Positions 7,473-14,379 of a stretch of DNA of 20,172 nucleotides are shown piece after piece. Source of the DNA: an uncultured Atopobium sp. (GTDB lineage: Bacteria > Actinomycetota > Coriobacteriia > Coriobacteriales > Atopobiaceae); contig CALKRF010000153.1 of NCBI GenBank assembly GCA_937990665.1, positions 1 to 20,172 on the forward strand, in the 5' to 3' direction. Both the position numbers and the translations under genes were made by a program. The notes under the pieces are model-generated. The model saw nothing but the letters and a program-made list of their open reading frames with translations. It did no database searches and was not told the origin of the DNA. How positions within the stretch are numbered: position 1 is the first letter of the stretch; the number at the start of each line of letters is the position of its first letter.

Positions 7473-7557
7473 GCAAAGTATGAGTTGGAAACGTACGTCG
7501 TCAAAAGACGTGCTCGTGCGCCCCGCTTAGGGGCTCACAACTTACTTTGCGAGAGGA
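7473..7557 (+). promoter_or_regulatory. Folded 5' leader ending at the PTS IIB ribosome-binding site
   Basis: GCAAAGTA (7473-7480) pairs with TACTTTGC (7543-7550), and AGTTG (7483-7487) with CAACT (7538-7542). This gives a 13-bp closing helix with a 2-nt bulge. Inside are two hairpins, CGTC-AAAA-GACG (7499-7510) and GCCCC-N5-GGGGC (7520-7534). The Shine-Dalgarno GAGAGGA (7551-7557) follows directly after the helix. Such a closed multi-branch leader could control translation of IIB. No known riboswitch class was recognised. Confidence 0.5.
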
Positions 7558-7564
7558 CATAACC

Positions 7565-7885
7565 ATGAACGTCGTTGCTGTATGCGCTTGCACGGTTGGA
7601 ATTGCTCACACCTGGATGGCAAAAGAGGCCATTGAGAAAGAATGTGAGCGTCGCGGCTATGAATTCAAGGTAGAGGCTCAGGGTGGTTACGGTATTGAGA
7701 ACGAGCTTGAGCAGGACGAAATTGATGCTGCAGACGTTGTTCTTCTCGCCATTGCAATTGGCATCGAAGGCGACGAGCGTTTTGACGAGAAGCGCGATGA
7801 AGGTCGCGTTCTTACGTTGGATCCATCGCTTGCCATTGCGGATCCAGCAAAGGTTATTGATCAGGTAGTTGCGCTGGCTGAGTAG
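7565..7885 (+). CDS. PTS system fructose-like EIIB component
   Basis: This 106-residue cytoplasmic phosphotransfer domain accepts phosphate from a IIA protein and passes it to the sugar moved by IIC. The active site is Cys9 in VCACTVGIAHTWMA. This is close to the fructose-like IIB proteins FrwB/FryB of E. coli, which carry a CACPMGLAHTFMA-type motif; the Pro after the Cys is Thr here. Further family features are VEAQGGYGIEN, the D-I-D-A-A-D-V-V strand and ERFDEKR. An in-frame TTG lies upstream at 7547. The ATG at 7565 is preferred because GAGAGGA lies 7 nt before it and the product then starts at the usual MNVVAVCAC strand. It is the first gene of the sugar operon. Confidence 0.92.
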   Translation: MNVVAVCACTVGIAHTWMAKEAIEKECERRGYEFKVEAQGGYGIENELEQDEIDAADVVLLAIAIGIEGDERFDEKRDEGRVLTLDPSLAIADPAKVIDQVVALAE

Positions 7886-7929
7886 CAAGCGCGTAAGTGA
7901 TAACGCAAGGAAGAAGAGAGGAGAAACCC

Positions 7930-9000
7930 ATGGCAGAGGAAAAGAGTCCCTCAGTTTTGGGCAAGGTCGGAAAAGACCTTCTAAAGGCGTTTAACACTGG
8001 TGTTTCGTACTTTATTCCTATTGTCGTAGTTGGTGGAGTCTTCTTGGCTTTCTCGCTAGCTACAGGAACTGCAGGAAAAGACGGTATTGAAGTCACCAAT
8101 CCTTTGATGCAGAGCCTTAACCTTATTGGTATGGCCGGCATCAAGATGATGATTCCTGTCCTTGCTGCTTACATTGCCTATTCTTTGGGCGGAAAGCCTG
8201 CTCTGGCACCTGGCTTTGTCCTTGGTTACCTGGCAAGCAATCCTGTTCCTGTAGGCGAGGTTCAGGTTTCTACTGGCTTCTTGGGCGCAATGGTCCTTGG
8301 CGTTGCTGCTGGCTACCTTGTCCAATGGATGAAGAGCTGGAAGGTCAATAACACCATCCGCACCATCATGCCAATTCTGATTATCCCAAGCTTGTCTTCG
8401 CTTGCTCTTGGCATGCTTTACATCTATGTTTTGGCAGCTCCACTTGGCGCCTTCATGGACTGGCTGACAAGCCTGCTTTCAAGCCTTCAGGGTGGCTCTG
8501 CAGTTGTACTCGGCATTGTAATTGGCCTTATGACCGCATTTGATATGGGTGGCCCAGTTAACAAGACTGCTTCTACCTTCACCATGGCTCTTATGACCGC
8601 AGGTGTTTATGGTCCTAACGGCGCATTCCGTGTTGCAGTTGCTATTCCTCCACTGGTCTGCGGTGTTGCATCTCTTATTGCTCGCAGCAAGTTTGACGAC
8701 ACTGATAGGCAGATGGGTATCTCCGCAGTCTTCATGGGACTCATCGGCATTACCGAGGGTGCAATTCCATTTGCTGTTAAGGATCTTGCACACACCCTGC
8801 CAGCAATCATGATTGGTTCTGCAGTTGGTGCTGGCCTTGCTGCTTGGCATGGTATTGAGTGCTTTGTTCCCCACGGTGGCATGATTGTTGCTGCAGCTAC
8901 AAACAACATTGCCCTCTACACCCTTGATATGGCAATTGGTGTTGCAGTAGGTGTTGCAATTCTTGTTCTTACTAAGCCAAAGCTTGAGGACAACAAGTAA
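7930..9000 (+). CDS. PTS system fructose-like EIIC component (permease)
   Basis: This 356-residue integral membrane permease has the length of fructose-like IIC proteins such as FrwC. It starts with the family's LLKAFNTGVSYFIPIVVVGGV segment. It also contains ALAPGFVLGYLA, TAFDMGGPVNKTAS and the signature GITEGAIPFAVKD, and has about 8-10 hydrophobic segments. It should transport a ketohexose or related polyol and present it to phospho-IIB. The ATG at 7930 follows a GAGGAG; the frame is open about 33 bp further upstream. No IIA domain is fused or encoded nearby, so phosphate must come from a IIA elsewhere in the genome. Confidence 0.94.
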   Translation: MAEEKSPSVLGKVGKDLLKAFNTGVSYFIPIVVVGGVFLAFSLATGTAGKDGIEVTNPLMQSLNLIGMAGIKMMIPVLAAYIAYSLGGKPALAPGFVLGYLASNPVPVGEVQVSTGFLGAMVLGVAAGYLVQWMKSWKVNNTIRTIMPILIIPSLSSLALGMLYIYVLAAPLGAFMDWLTSLLSSLQGGSAVVLGIVIGLMTAFDMGGPVNKTASTFTMALMTAGVYGPNGAFRVAVAIPPLVCGVASLIARSKFDDTDRQMGISAVFMGLIGITEGAIPFAVKDLAHTLPAIMIGSAVGAGLAAWHGIECFVPHGGMIVAAATNNIALYTLDMAIGVAVGVAILVLTKPKLEDNK

Positions 9001-9064
9001 TACACGGCGAGAAACGCATGTACCTTTTGGTCTTAGGCCATAAAAATTGAAGTTAAAAGGAGAG

Positions 9065-9117
9065 GGGCGTAGGGATTCAACCCCCACGCCCTTCTTATTA
9101 CCAAGAAACACTCTTGG
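9065..9117 (+). other. Two hairpins between PTS IIC and the GatZ-like gene
   Basis: GGGCGT (9065-9070) pairs with ACGCCC (9086-9091), with an inner GGG/CCC helix, followed by the T-rich CTTCTTATT. CCAAGA (9101-9106) pairs with TCTTGG (9112-9117) just before the Shine-Dalgarno AAGGGG (9119-9124). The first could be a weak terminator or mRNA processing site. An octamer GGCGAGAA lies at 9006-9013. Confidence 0.5.
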
Positions 9118-9129
9118 GAAGGGGTAATT

Positions 9130-10410
9130 ATGGAAAAGCTACCAATCAAAAAAGCTGTTGAAGGGTTGCTTAAGCTCCAGGACACAGGAAAGTCCGCTAC
9201 GCTTTTAGGAATTGGACCAATGTCGCCCAACCTGTTGCAAGCAGCTTTTGAACTTGGTAGAGACTGCGATTTTCCTCTGATGTTTATTGCATCGCGAAAC
9301 CAGGTAGATCTTGATGAGCTTGGTGGAGGATACGTAAATTCTTGGGATCAGAAGCGTTTCTCGGAAGATATTGCTGAAGCAGCTCAGAAGGTTGGTTTTG
9401 ACGGTTTGTATTATCTTTGCCGTGACCATGGTGGTCCTTGGCAGCGCGATGAGGAGCGCAATGCTCACCTTCCAGAAGATGAGGCTATGGAGCTTGCTAA
9501 GAAGTCCTATCTTGCTGATATGCTTAACGGCTTTGACCTGCTGATGATTGACCCAACAAAGGATCCTTTTGAGATTGGTAAGGTTATTCCGCTTGATGTG
9601 GTTCTTCGCCGTACGGTTGATTTGATTGAGTGGTGCGAGAAAGAACGTATTTCTCGCGGTCTTCCTGAGATTGGCTATGAGGTTGGTACCGAGGAAACAA
9701 ACGGCGGCTTAACCTCTACCGATAAGTATCACACCTTCATTGAGCAGCTTAAAAGTGAGCTCACCGCTAAGGGCCTGCCGATGCCAACCTTTATTGTTGG
9801 GCAGACGGGAACGCTTACACGTCTTACGGAGCAGGTTGGCCACTACGATTTTGAGGCTGCCATTAGCCTTGCTGAGATGGCCAAGAGCTACGGTGTTGGT
9901 CTTAAGGAGCACAACGCAGACTACCTTGATGATGTGACGCTGCTTGAGCACACTCCTGCAAATGTCACCGCATCAAACGTAGCTCCACAGTACGGAACAG
10001 AGGAGACTCGCGCATATTTGAAGCTTTGTGATGTCGAAGATCTTCTGGTTAAAGAAGGTCTCCTGAAGGCAGACGAGGTTTCCGGCTTGAGAAACACCCT
10101 GTTGGTCAAGGCAATTGAGACTGAGCGTTGGCGCAAGTGGATGGTGGGTGACCAGGTCAATCTGACTGTTGAGCAGATTCTTGCTGATCACAAACTGTCG
10201 CTGGATATTCTTGATATTTCTGGTCATTACGCATTCAATGATGACGAGGTCAAGGCCGCAACCGAGCACCTGTACAAGAACCTTGCTCAGTTCAATATTG
10301 ATGGCCAGCGCTTTGTTGTCGATCACATCAAACGTCCTCTTCGCCAGTATGTTGAGTGCTATAGGCTTGAGGGAGTTACTACGCGCATCCGTGAGGCACT
10401 GGCAGAGTAA
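9130..10410 (+). CDS. GatZ/KbaZ-like protein (tagatose-bisphosphate aldolase subunit / sugar-phosphate 4-epimerase family)
   Basis: This 426-residue protein belongs to the GatZ/KbaZ family. Visible landmarks are SRNQVDLDELGGGY (55-68), CRDHGGPW (97-104), a KSYLADMLNGFDLLMIDPTKDP strand, EVGTEETNGG (184-193) and KEHNADYL. The spacing of His, Asp and Glu suits a metal-binding barrel. In E. coli, GatZ supports the class II tagatose-1,6-bisphosphate aldolase GatY. Other members act alone as 4-epimerases, for example D-tagatose 6-phosphate 4-epimerase. No GatY/KbaY gene and no sugar-phosphate kinase accompany it here, which makes the epimerase role more attractive. It follows the PTS genes at 129 bp with hairpins between, has a good AAGGGG, and ends its operon. 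Confidence 0.88.
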   Translation: MEKLPIKKAVEGLLKLQDTGKSATLLGIGPMSPNLLQAAFELGRDCDFPLMFIASRNQVDLDELGGGYVNSWDQKRFSEDIAEAAQKVGFDGLYYLCRDHGGPWQRDEERNAHLPEDEAMELAKKSYLADMLNGFDLLMIDPTKDPFEIGKVIPLDVVLRRTVDLIEWCEKERISRGLPEIGYEVGTEETNGGLTSTDKYHTFIEQLKSELTAKGLPMPTFIVGQTGTLTRLTEQVGHYDFEAAISLAEMAKSYGVGLKEHNADYLDDVTLLEHTPANVTASNVAPQYGTEETRAYLKLCDVEDLLVKEGLLKADEVSGLRNTLLVKAIETERWRKWMVGDQVNLTVEQILADHKLSLDILDISGHYAFNDDEVKAATEHLYKNLAQFNIDGQRFVVDHIKRPLRQYVECYRLEGVTTRIREALAE

Positions 10411-10489
10411 GTACTCGTGCTTTCAAGCGGGGCGTTTTACCGTTGCAACTTCCTTGCTGCCAGATTTTGGACAGATAGCTGACAAACCT

Positions 10490-10524
10490 AAGAGGTCGAA
10501 GGCTTTTTGCTTTCGACCTCTTTT
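10490..10524 (+). terminator. Terminator of the PTS/GatZ-like operon
   Basis: AAGAGGTCGAA (10490-10500) pairs with TTCGACCTCTT (10512-10522) around an 11-nt loop, followed by a T run. Confidence 0.92.
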
Positions 10525-10541
10525 CTTGTGCGATGTATCAT
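10513..10541 (+). promoter_or_regulatory. Putative promoter overlapping the terminator
   Basis: TCGACC (10513-10518), a 17-bp spacer and TATCAT (10536-10541). The -35 sits in the 3' arm of the preceding terminator. It is the best candidate for the small gene at 10580. Confidence 0.5.
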
Positions 10542-10579
10542 AGAGAACAATAGTTACAAAAACGACGCTAAGGAGCGGC

Positions 10580-11038
10580 ATGGCCGAAAACAACGAGCGC
10601 AAAGATGGAGTTTCTTCCCAGCTTGATATGCTCTCAACTGAGCTGCTTGGAGATGCGTTTGACCTGCTTGCAGATGGCCAATCACTCAACGTTTTGCTTG
10701 TAGTTGAGGATGCAGCAGGCACGGTTGCAAGCTATGAGTTCTCTGATGACGGCCCAGAGGAGCTGCTTGAGGGCGCCCATAAGCGCGTGCTTGACCTGGC
10801 AAAACAGAAGGGCGATAAAGAAGCGGGACTTGAAGAGCCTGTTCGCTATGCGCTTGTATATGAGGGAGCCATTCAACTGCTCAAAGAGGGCGGTTACGAA
10901 GATGCCGTGCTTCTTGAGTTTGGCGAGAAGGGCTATAAGAGTTTCTCGGCATATTCTTTAGTTCACGGAAAAGGCCAAGGTGACCAGTTTGTGTGGTCTG
11001 ATCCCGCTCCAGCAGGAGAGCTTGAGCCACTTCTGTAA
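10580..11038 (+). CDS. Unrecognised small acidic protein
   Basis: I do not recognise this 152-residue protein. It is acidic, appears soluble, and has no signal peptide or membrane segment. It reads as alternating strands and helices: SLNVLLVVEDAAGTVASYEF, a helix GPEELLEGAHKRVLDLAKQK, RYALVYEGAI, a helix, then EDAVLLEFGEKGYKSFSAYSLV. It ends in a Pro/Glu-rich tail. A good AAGGAG precedes the ATG and codon use matches its neighbours, so it is probably real. It lies between the sugar operon terminator and typA, with its own putative promoter. No terminator is seen before typA, so read-through into typA is possible. Confidence 0.8.
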   Translation: MAENNERKDGVSSQLDMLSTELLGDAFDLLADGQSLNVLLVVEDAAGTVASYEFSDDGPEELLEGAHKRVLDLAKQKGDKEAGLEEPVRYALVYEGAIQLLKEGGYEDAVLLEFGEKGYKSFSAYSLVHGKGQGDQFVWSDPAPAGELEPLL

Positions 11039-11165
11039 TGAAAAAGCTGCGTTCATTGAAATTTCTGGGCGCTCTAGGCACGTAATTGCACTAAAGTTCT
11101 AAAGCTGATAAAAATTGGACCTGAAGTAGCAAGTCCAAACACATACCTTCGAGAGATAGAGACTT

Positions 11166-13004
11166 ATGCGTCAAGACAACATCAGAAATATTGCTATCAT
11201 CGCCCACGTTGACCACGGTAAAACCACCATGGTTGACCAGATGCTTAAGGCAACCGATGCATTCCGCGAGAACCAGCAGGTTCAAGAGAGAATTCTGGAC
11301 TCCAATGATCAGGAGCGTGAGCGCGGAATTACCATTCTGGCAAAGAATATCTCTATTGAGTACAAGGGCGTTAAGATCAACGTTATTGATACTCCTGGCC
11401 ACGCTGACTTTGGCGGCGAGGTTGAGCGCGTTTTGAAGATGGCTGACGGTGCGCTTCTCTTGGTTGACGCAGCCGAGGGCCCTATGCCACAGACTCGCTT
11501 TGTTCTGCGCCACGCTATCGACGCAGGCCTTTCTATCATGATGGTTGTCAACAAGATTGACCGTGACGGCGCTCGTCCAGAGGCTGTTGTCAACGATTCT
11601 CTTGATCTGATGATGGACCTCGGCGCAACTGATGAACAGCTTGAGTTCACCATGGAGCACGCCATCTTTGCTTCTGGCGTTAATGGTTACGCTCGCCTTG
11701 ATCCAAATGATGACAACGACAATATGTTCCCACTTCTCGACATGATTATCGACGGCCTTCCAGCTCCAGATGTTGATATTGACGGACCTCTTGCTATGCA
11801 GTGCGTCACCATCGATCACTCCGACTACCTGGGCCGCATTGGTATTGGACGTGTTTATTCCGGAACTGTTCATACTGGCGACAAGATTCTTGTTGTCAAA
11901 AACGACGGTTCCCGCGCTATGAGCCAGGTCAAGCAGCTGTTTACCTTTGACTACCTTGGCCGTAAGGAGTGCAGCGAGGTTGACGCAGGTGATATTGCGG
12001 CAATCGTTGGCGTTGATAACACTGATATTGGTGACGTCTACACTGATCCAGAGAACCCTGTTGAGTTGGACCCAATTGAGATTGATCCACCAACCCTTTC
12101 TATTATTTTTGAGCCTTCTACCTCGCCACTTGTTGGCCGTGAGGGAGACATTGTTGGTGGCCGTCAGCTTAAAGAGCGCCTGATGACAGAGCGCGAGAAT
12201 AACGTCACCATGCGCATTGAGGAGCTTCCTGATAAGACGGGTATCGAGGTTTCTGGCCGCGGTATTCTCCACCTCTCTGTTCTTATGGAGAGCATGCGCC
12301 GTGAGGGCTTTGAATTCCAGGTTGGTCGTCCTCGCGTTCTGTTCAAGAAGGACGCTCAGGGCCACACACTTGAGCCTATTGAGCAGGCTGTTGTTGAGTG
12401 CAACCCAGAGTATGCGGGTAAGGTCATCGAGGTCTTTGGTAATGTTGGTGGCACCATGTCCATCATGGACACCGGCGAGACTCAGACGCACCTTGAGTTC
12501 AAGATTCCAACCCGCGGCATCATGGGCCTCAAGACGCGCGTCATGAACGTTACCCACGGTGACGCTGTCTTCTACCACACTTTCCTTGAGTACGGTCCTT
12601 TTGCAGGTGATATTGGTAGCCGCCAGAACGGTGCCATGATTTCCATGTCCACTGAGAAGGCTGTTGCGTATGCACTTGGTACGCTCCAGGAGCGCGGCCA
12701 GCTCTTTGTTTCGCCAGGTGTTGAGTGCTACGAAGGCATGCTGGTTGGTGAGCGTTCAAGGCCAGGCGACATGGTTGTTAACATTGCGCGCACCAAGTCT
12801 TTGGGCAACCAGAGGTCTTCAACTGCAGACATTTCAGTTCAGTTGACTCCTCCACGCCTGTTTACGCTGGAAGAGGCTCTGGAGTACATCATGGACGACG
12901 AGCTTGTTGAGATCACGCCACAAAACATCCGCATGCGTAAGCGTATTCTTTCCGAGACCGAGCGCCGTAAGTGGGCAGTTCGTAACGGTATGGTCAAGAA
13001 GTAA
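11166..13004 (+). CDS. typA: Translational GTPase TypA/BipA
   Basis: TypA/BipA is a ribosome-binding GTPase related to EF-G that aids ribosome assembly and stress or cold adaptation. The 612 residues have the usual length and order. The GTPase domain has G1 AHVDHGKT (13-20), the switch I segment RERGITI (51-57), G3 DTPGH (75-79) and G4 NKID (129-132). EF-G-like domains II and III/V follow, including GIEVSGRGILHLSVLMESMRREGFEFQVGRP, and then the TypA-specific C-terminal domain (SVQLTPPRLFTLEEALEYI, ending ERRKWAVRNGMVKK). The Shine-Dalgarno is weak (GAGAGATAGAGA). A small hairpin TTGGAC-N12-GTCCAA lies 27 bp upstream of the start. It is a single gene ended by a strong terminator. Confidence 0.97.
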   Translation: MRQDNIRNIAIIAHVDHGKTTMVDQMLKATDAFRENQQVQERILDSNDQERERGITILAKNISIEYKGVKINVIDTPGHADFGGEVERVLKMADGALLLVDAAEGPMPQTRFVLRHAIDAGLSIMMVVNKIDRDGARPEAVVNDSLDLMMDLGATDEQLEFTMEHAIFASGVNGYARLDPNDDNDNMFPLLDMIIDGLPAPDVDIDGPLAMQCVTIDHSDYLGRIGIGRVYSGTVHTGDKILVVKNDGSRAMSQVKQLFTFDYLGRKECSEVDAGDIAAIVGVDNTDIGDVYTDPENPVELDPIEIDPPTLSIIFEPSTSPLVGREGDIVGGRQLKERLMTERENNVTMRIEELPDKTGIEVSGRGILHLSVLMESMRREGFEFQVGRPRVLFKKDAQGHTLEPIEQAVVECNPEYAGKVIEVFGNVGGTMSIMDTGETQTHLEFKIPTRGIMGLKTRVMNVTHGDAVFYHTFLEYGPFAGDIGSRQNGAMISMSTEKAVAYALGTLQERGQLFVSPGVECYEGMLVGERSRPGDMVVNIARTKSLGNQRSSTADISVQLTPPRLFTLEEALEYIMDDELVEITPQNIRMRKRILSETERRKWAVRNGMVKK

Positions 13005-13028
13005 CAGCGTCGTTTACAGACAGTCAAT

Positions 13029-13077
13029 CTGGCGAGAAGAACTTGCAGCTGCAAGGGCTTCTCGCCAGTTTTGTTTT
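13029..13077 (+). terminator. Terminator of typA
   Basis: CTGGCGAGAAG (13029-13039) pairs with CTTCTCGCCAG (13058-13068), enclosing the self-complementary TTGCAGCTGCAA, followed by TTTTGTTTT. Both arms carry the recurrent octamer GGCGAGAA. Confidence 0.92.
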
Positions 13078-13124
13078 AGGCGGATTTTAAATAAAGTGCT
13101 GGTAAACGGTATGTGAAGGCGATG

Positions 13125-13155
13125 CAAAACCGCCCAGAACCGCCCAAAACCGCCC
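13125..13155. repeat. 10-bp tandem repeat, three copies
   Basis: The unit AAAACCGCCC / AGAACCGCCC / AAAACCGCCC is repeated three times head to tail. It lies 16 bp beyond the stop of the minus-strand channel gene. Read on the minus strand it is a series of GGGCGG blocks spaced by TTTT/TTCT. Confidence 0.85.
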
Positions 13156-13170
13156 GATTGTGGCTGGATG

Positions 13171-13914
13171 TTACTTTGATGGGGTGTTCTGCTCAGGTTG
13201 CTTACCCGGCTTCTGAGCTTTGTGACGAAGCTTGTTAACACTGCGCATTACGTGCGGCGTAAGGTCAACGTCGGCCGGAGAAAGTACGTTGTATTTAAGC
13301 GACCAGCGTCTGAGGCCAACGGTAACTACAACGCAGACAACTGCCGCCCAAATTTTTGTGACGCCTACATAAGAGACAAGCGCCCAGTAGGAGGTAGCGC
13401 CAGCAACTGCGCAAAACGCGTAGAGATTGCTTCGCTGGAAAATACGAGGGATGTTGCCAAGAAATACGTCGCGAAGCATACCGCCACCAACGCCCGTAAT
13501 GCTTCCCATCAGAATGACCGAGAAGGGAAGCAGGTGATATACCAGGGCTTTATCGGTACCAACAACAGCAAAGAGGCCAACGGAGATAATGTCGGTCCAC
13601 TCAAGCATGCGAGGGAATCTGTCAAGCGGCTCAGGGAACATAAACAGCAAGACAGCGGTAAAAACGGCAGCCGGAATGGCGTAGGGCGAGTTGAGCATGT
13701 AGACGCCACCTTCTTGCATCATGACGTCCCTGATAAGCCCGCCACCCAGACCACCCAAAAGACCAAGACCCACAAAGCCCACAAGGTCTAAGTGACGATC
13801 TCTTGCAACCAAGATTCCCGAGATTGCACCAATAATTACCGTTAGAAGGTCTAGCCAGTAGGGGATGCTCACAGAAATTGCATCTGTGCCATATGGCGAG
13901 AAAATCGGTGGCAT
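13171..13914 (-). CDS. Trimeric intracellular cation (TRIC) channel family protein, UPF0126
   Basis: This 247-residue membrane protein has about seven hydrophobic segments. It also has the duplicated signature of the prokaryotic TRIC/UPF0126 (YadS-like) family, GGGLIRDVM near 57-65 and GGGMLRDVF near 143-151, in two homologous halves. Related bacterial proteins form potassium-permeable channels. The C-terminal ~45 residues are basic and hydrophilic. The ATG at 13914 is preceded by AGGAGG at 5 nt; an overlapping ATG 4 bp upstream is out of frame. Upstream on this strand is the inverted repeat AATACT-N5-AGTATT (13955-13971), which could be a control site. It stands alone between typA and the tRNA-Ser genes. 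Confidence 0.92.
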   Translation of the reverse strand: MPPIFSPYGTDAISVSIPYWLDLLTVIIGAISGILVARDRHLDLVGFVGLGLLGGLGGGLIRDVMMQEGGVYMLNSPYAIPAAVFTAVLLFMFPEPLDRFPRMLEWTDIISVGLFAVVGTDKALVYHLLPFSVILMGSITGVGGGMLRDVFLGNIPRIFQRSNLYAFCAVAGATSYWALVSYVGVTKIWAAVVCVVVTVGLRRWSLKYNVLSPADVDLTPHVMRSVNKLRHKAQKPGKQPEQNTPSK

Positions 13915-13986
13915 CCATACCTCCTACTGGTGTTTTACTTTTTATGAGTATGACAATACTACACAAGTATTAAAAATACACAGAAC

Positions 13987-14021
13987 TTCTCGCCCTATAT
14001 TGGTGAGAAATCCGCTATACT
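13987..14021 (+). promoter_or_regulatory. Hairpin and -10 element upstream of tRNA-Ser(GGA)
   Basis: TTCTCGCC (13987-13994) pairs with GGTGAGAA (14002-14009) around a 7-nt loop; the left arm is the recurrent octamer on the minus strand. TATACT (14016-14021) is a good -10 about 20 bp before the tRNA, without a convincing -35. Confidence 0.45.
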
Positions 14022-14040
14022 GTCCCGTGCGGTTTTATAT

Positions 14041-14131
14041 GGAGAGTTGTCCGAGTGGCCGAAGGAGCACGATTGGAAATCGTGTAGGCGTCTAAAGCGT
14101 CTCCAGGGTTCAAATCCCTGACTCTCCGCCA
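14041..14131 (+). tRNA. tRNA-Ser (anticodon GGA)
   Basis: This is a 91-nt class II tRNA. The acceptor is GGAGAGT/ACTCTCC, the anticodon arm CACGA-TTGGAAA-TCGTG carries GGA, and there is a long variable arm. The T arm is AGGG-TTCAAAT-CCCT and GCCA is encoded at the 3' end. Confidence 0.97.
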
Positions 14132-14139
14132 GAATTTTC

Positions 14140-14160
14140 ACGGCGCCTACGGGCGCCGTT
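14140..14160 (+). other. GC-rich hairpin between the two tRNA-Ser genes
   Basis: ACGGCGCC (14140-14147) pairs with GGCGCCGT (14152-14159) around TACG, followed by only TTT. It is either a weak terminator for the first tRNA or a processing signal in a shared precursor. Confidence 0.6.
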
Positions 14161-14169
14161 TCACCCTTC

Positions 14170-14260
14170 GGAGGGGTGGCAGAGTGGTTGAATGCGGCGG
14201 TCTCGAAAACCGTTTACCCCTTCTAGGGGTACGAGGGTTCGAATCCCTCCTCCTCCGCCA
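14170..14260 (+). tRNA. tRNA-Ser (anticodon CGA)
   Basis: This is a 91-nt class II tRNA. The acceptor is GGAGGGG/CTCCTCC (one G-U pair), the anticodon loop CTCGAAA carries CGA, and the long variable arm contains TACCCC...GGGGTA. The T arm is GAGGG-TTCGAAT-CCCTC and GCCA is encoded. Confidence 0.97.
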
Positions 14261-14274
14261 TTTAACATTTTTAT

Positions 14275-14304
14275 TTGATTAATTGTTACCAATAAAGATA
14301 TATT
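14275..14304 (+). promoter_or_regulatory. Putative promoter of the Ala/Pro-tailed membrane protein gene
   Basis: TTGATT (14275-14280), an 18-bp spacer and TATATT (14299-14304) in very AT-rich DNA. A small hairpin, TGTCA (14348-14352) with TGACA (14360-14364), lies between it and the Shine-Dalgarno GAGGGGAG. Confidence 0.5.
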
Positions 14305-14379
14305 TATTTTTCGATTTTATATAGAATGTTTAGGCTTTGTAATTCGATGTCATCTTTTTTGACACGAGGGGAGAGTTAA

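Noticed and set aside
8479..9111. A 210-codon open frame antisense to PTS IIC
   Set aside because: Cys/Asn-rich shadow of a clear membrane permease, with no ribosome-binding site or family resemblance.
11115..11138. Hairpin TTGGAC-N12-GTCCAA before typA as a cold-shock or regulatory leader
   Set aside because: Only 6 bp with a 12-nt loop and no further structure visible. Too weak to claim.
11091..12578. A 495-codon open frame antisense to typA
   Set aside because: It is a mirror of typA codon bias. The product is a low-information mix rich in Asn, Leu, Val and His with no recognisable domain, while typA on the other strand is fully canonical.
13198..13791. A 197-codon plus-strand open frame inside the TRIC gene
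   Set aside because: Antisense shadow. The minus-strand frame has the TRIC signatures and a good ribosome-binding site.
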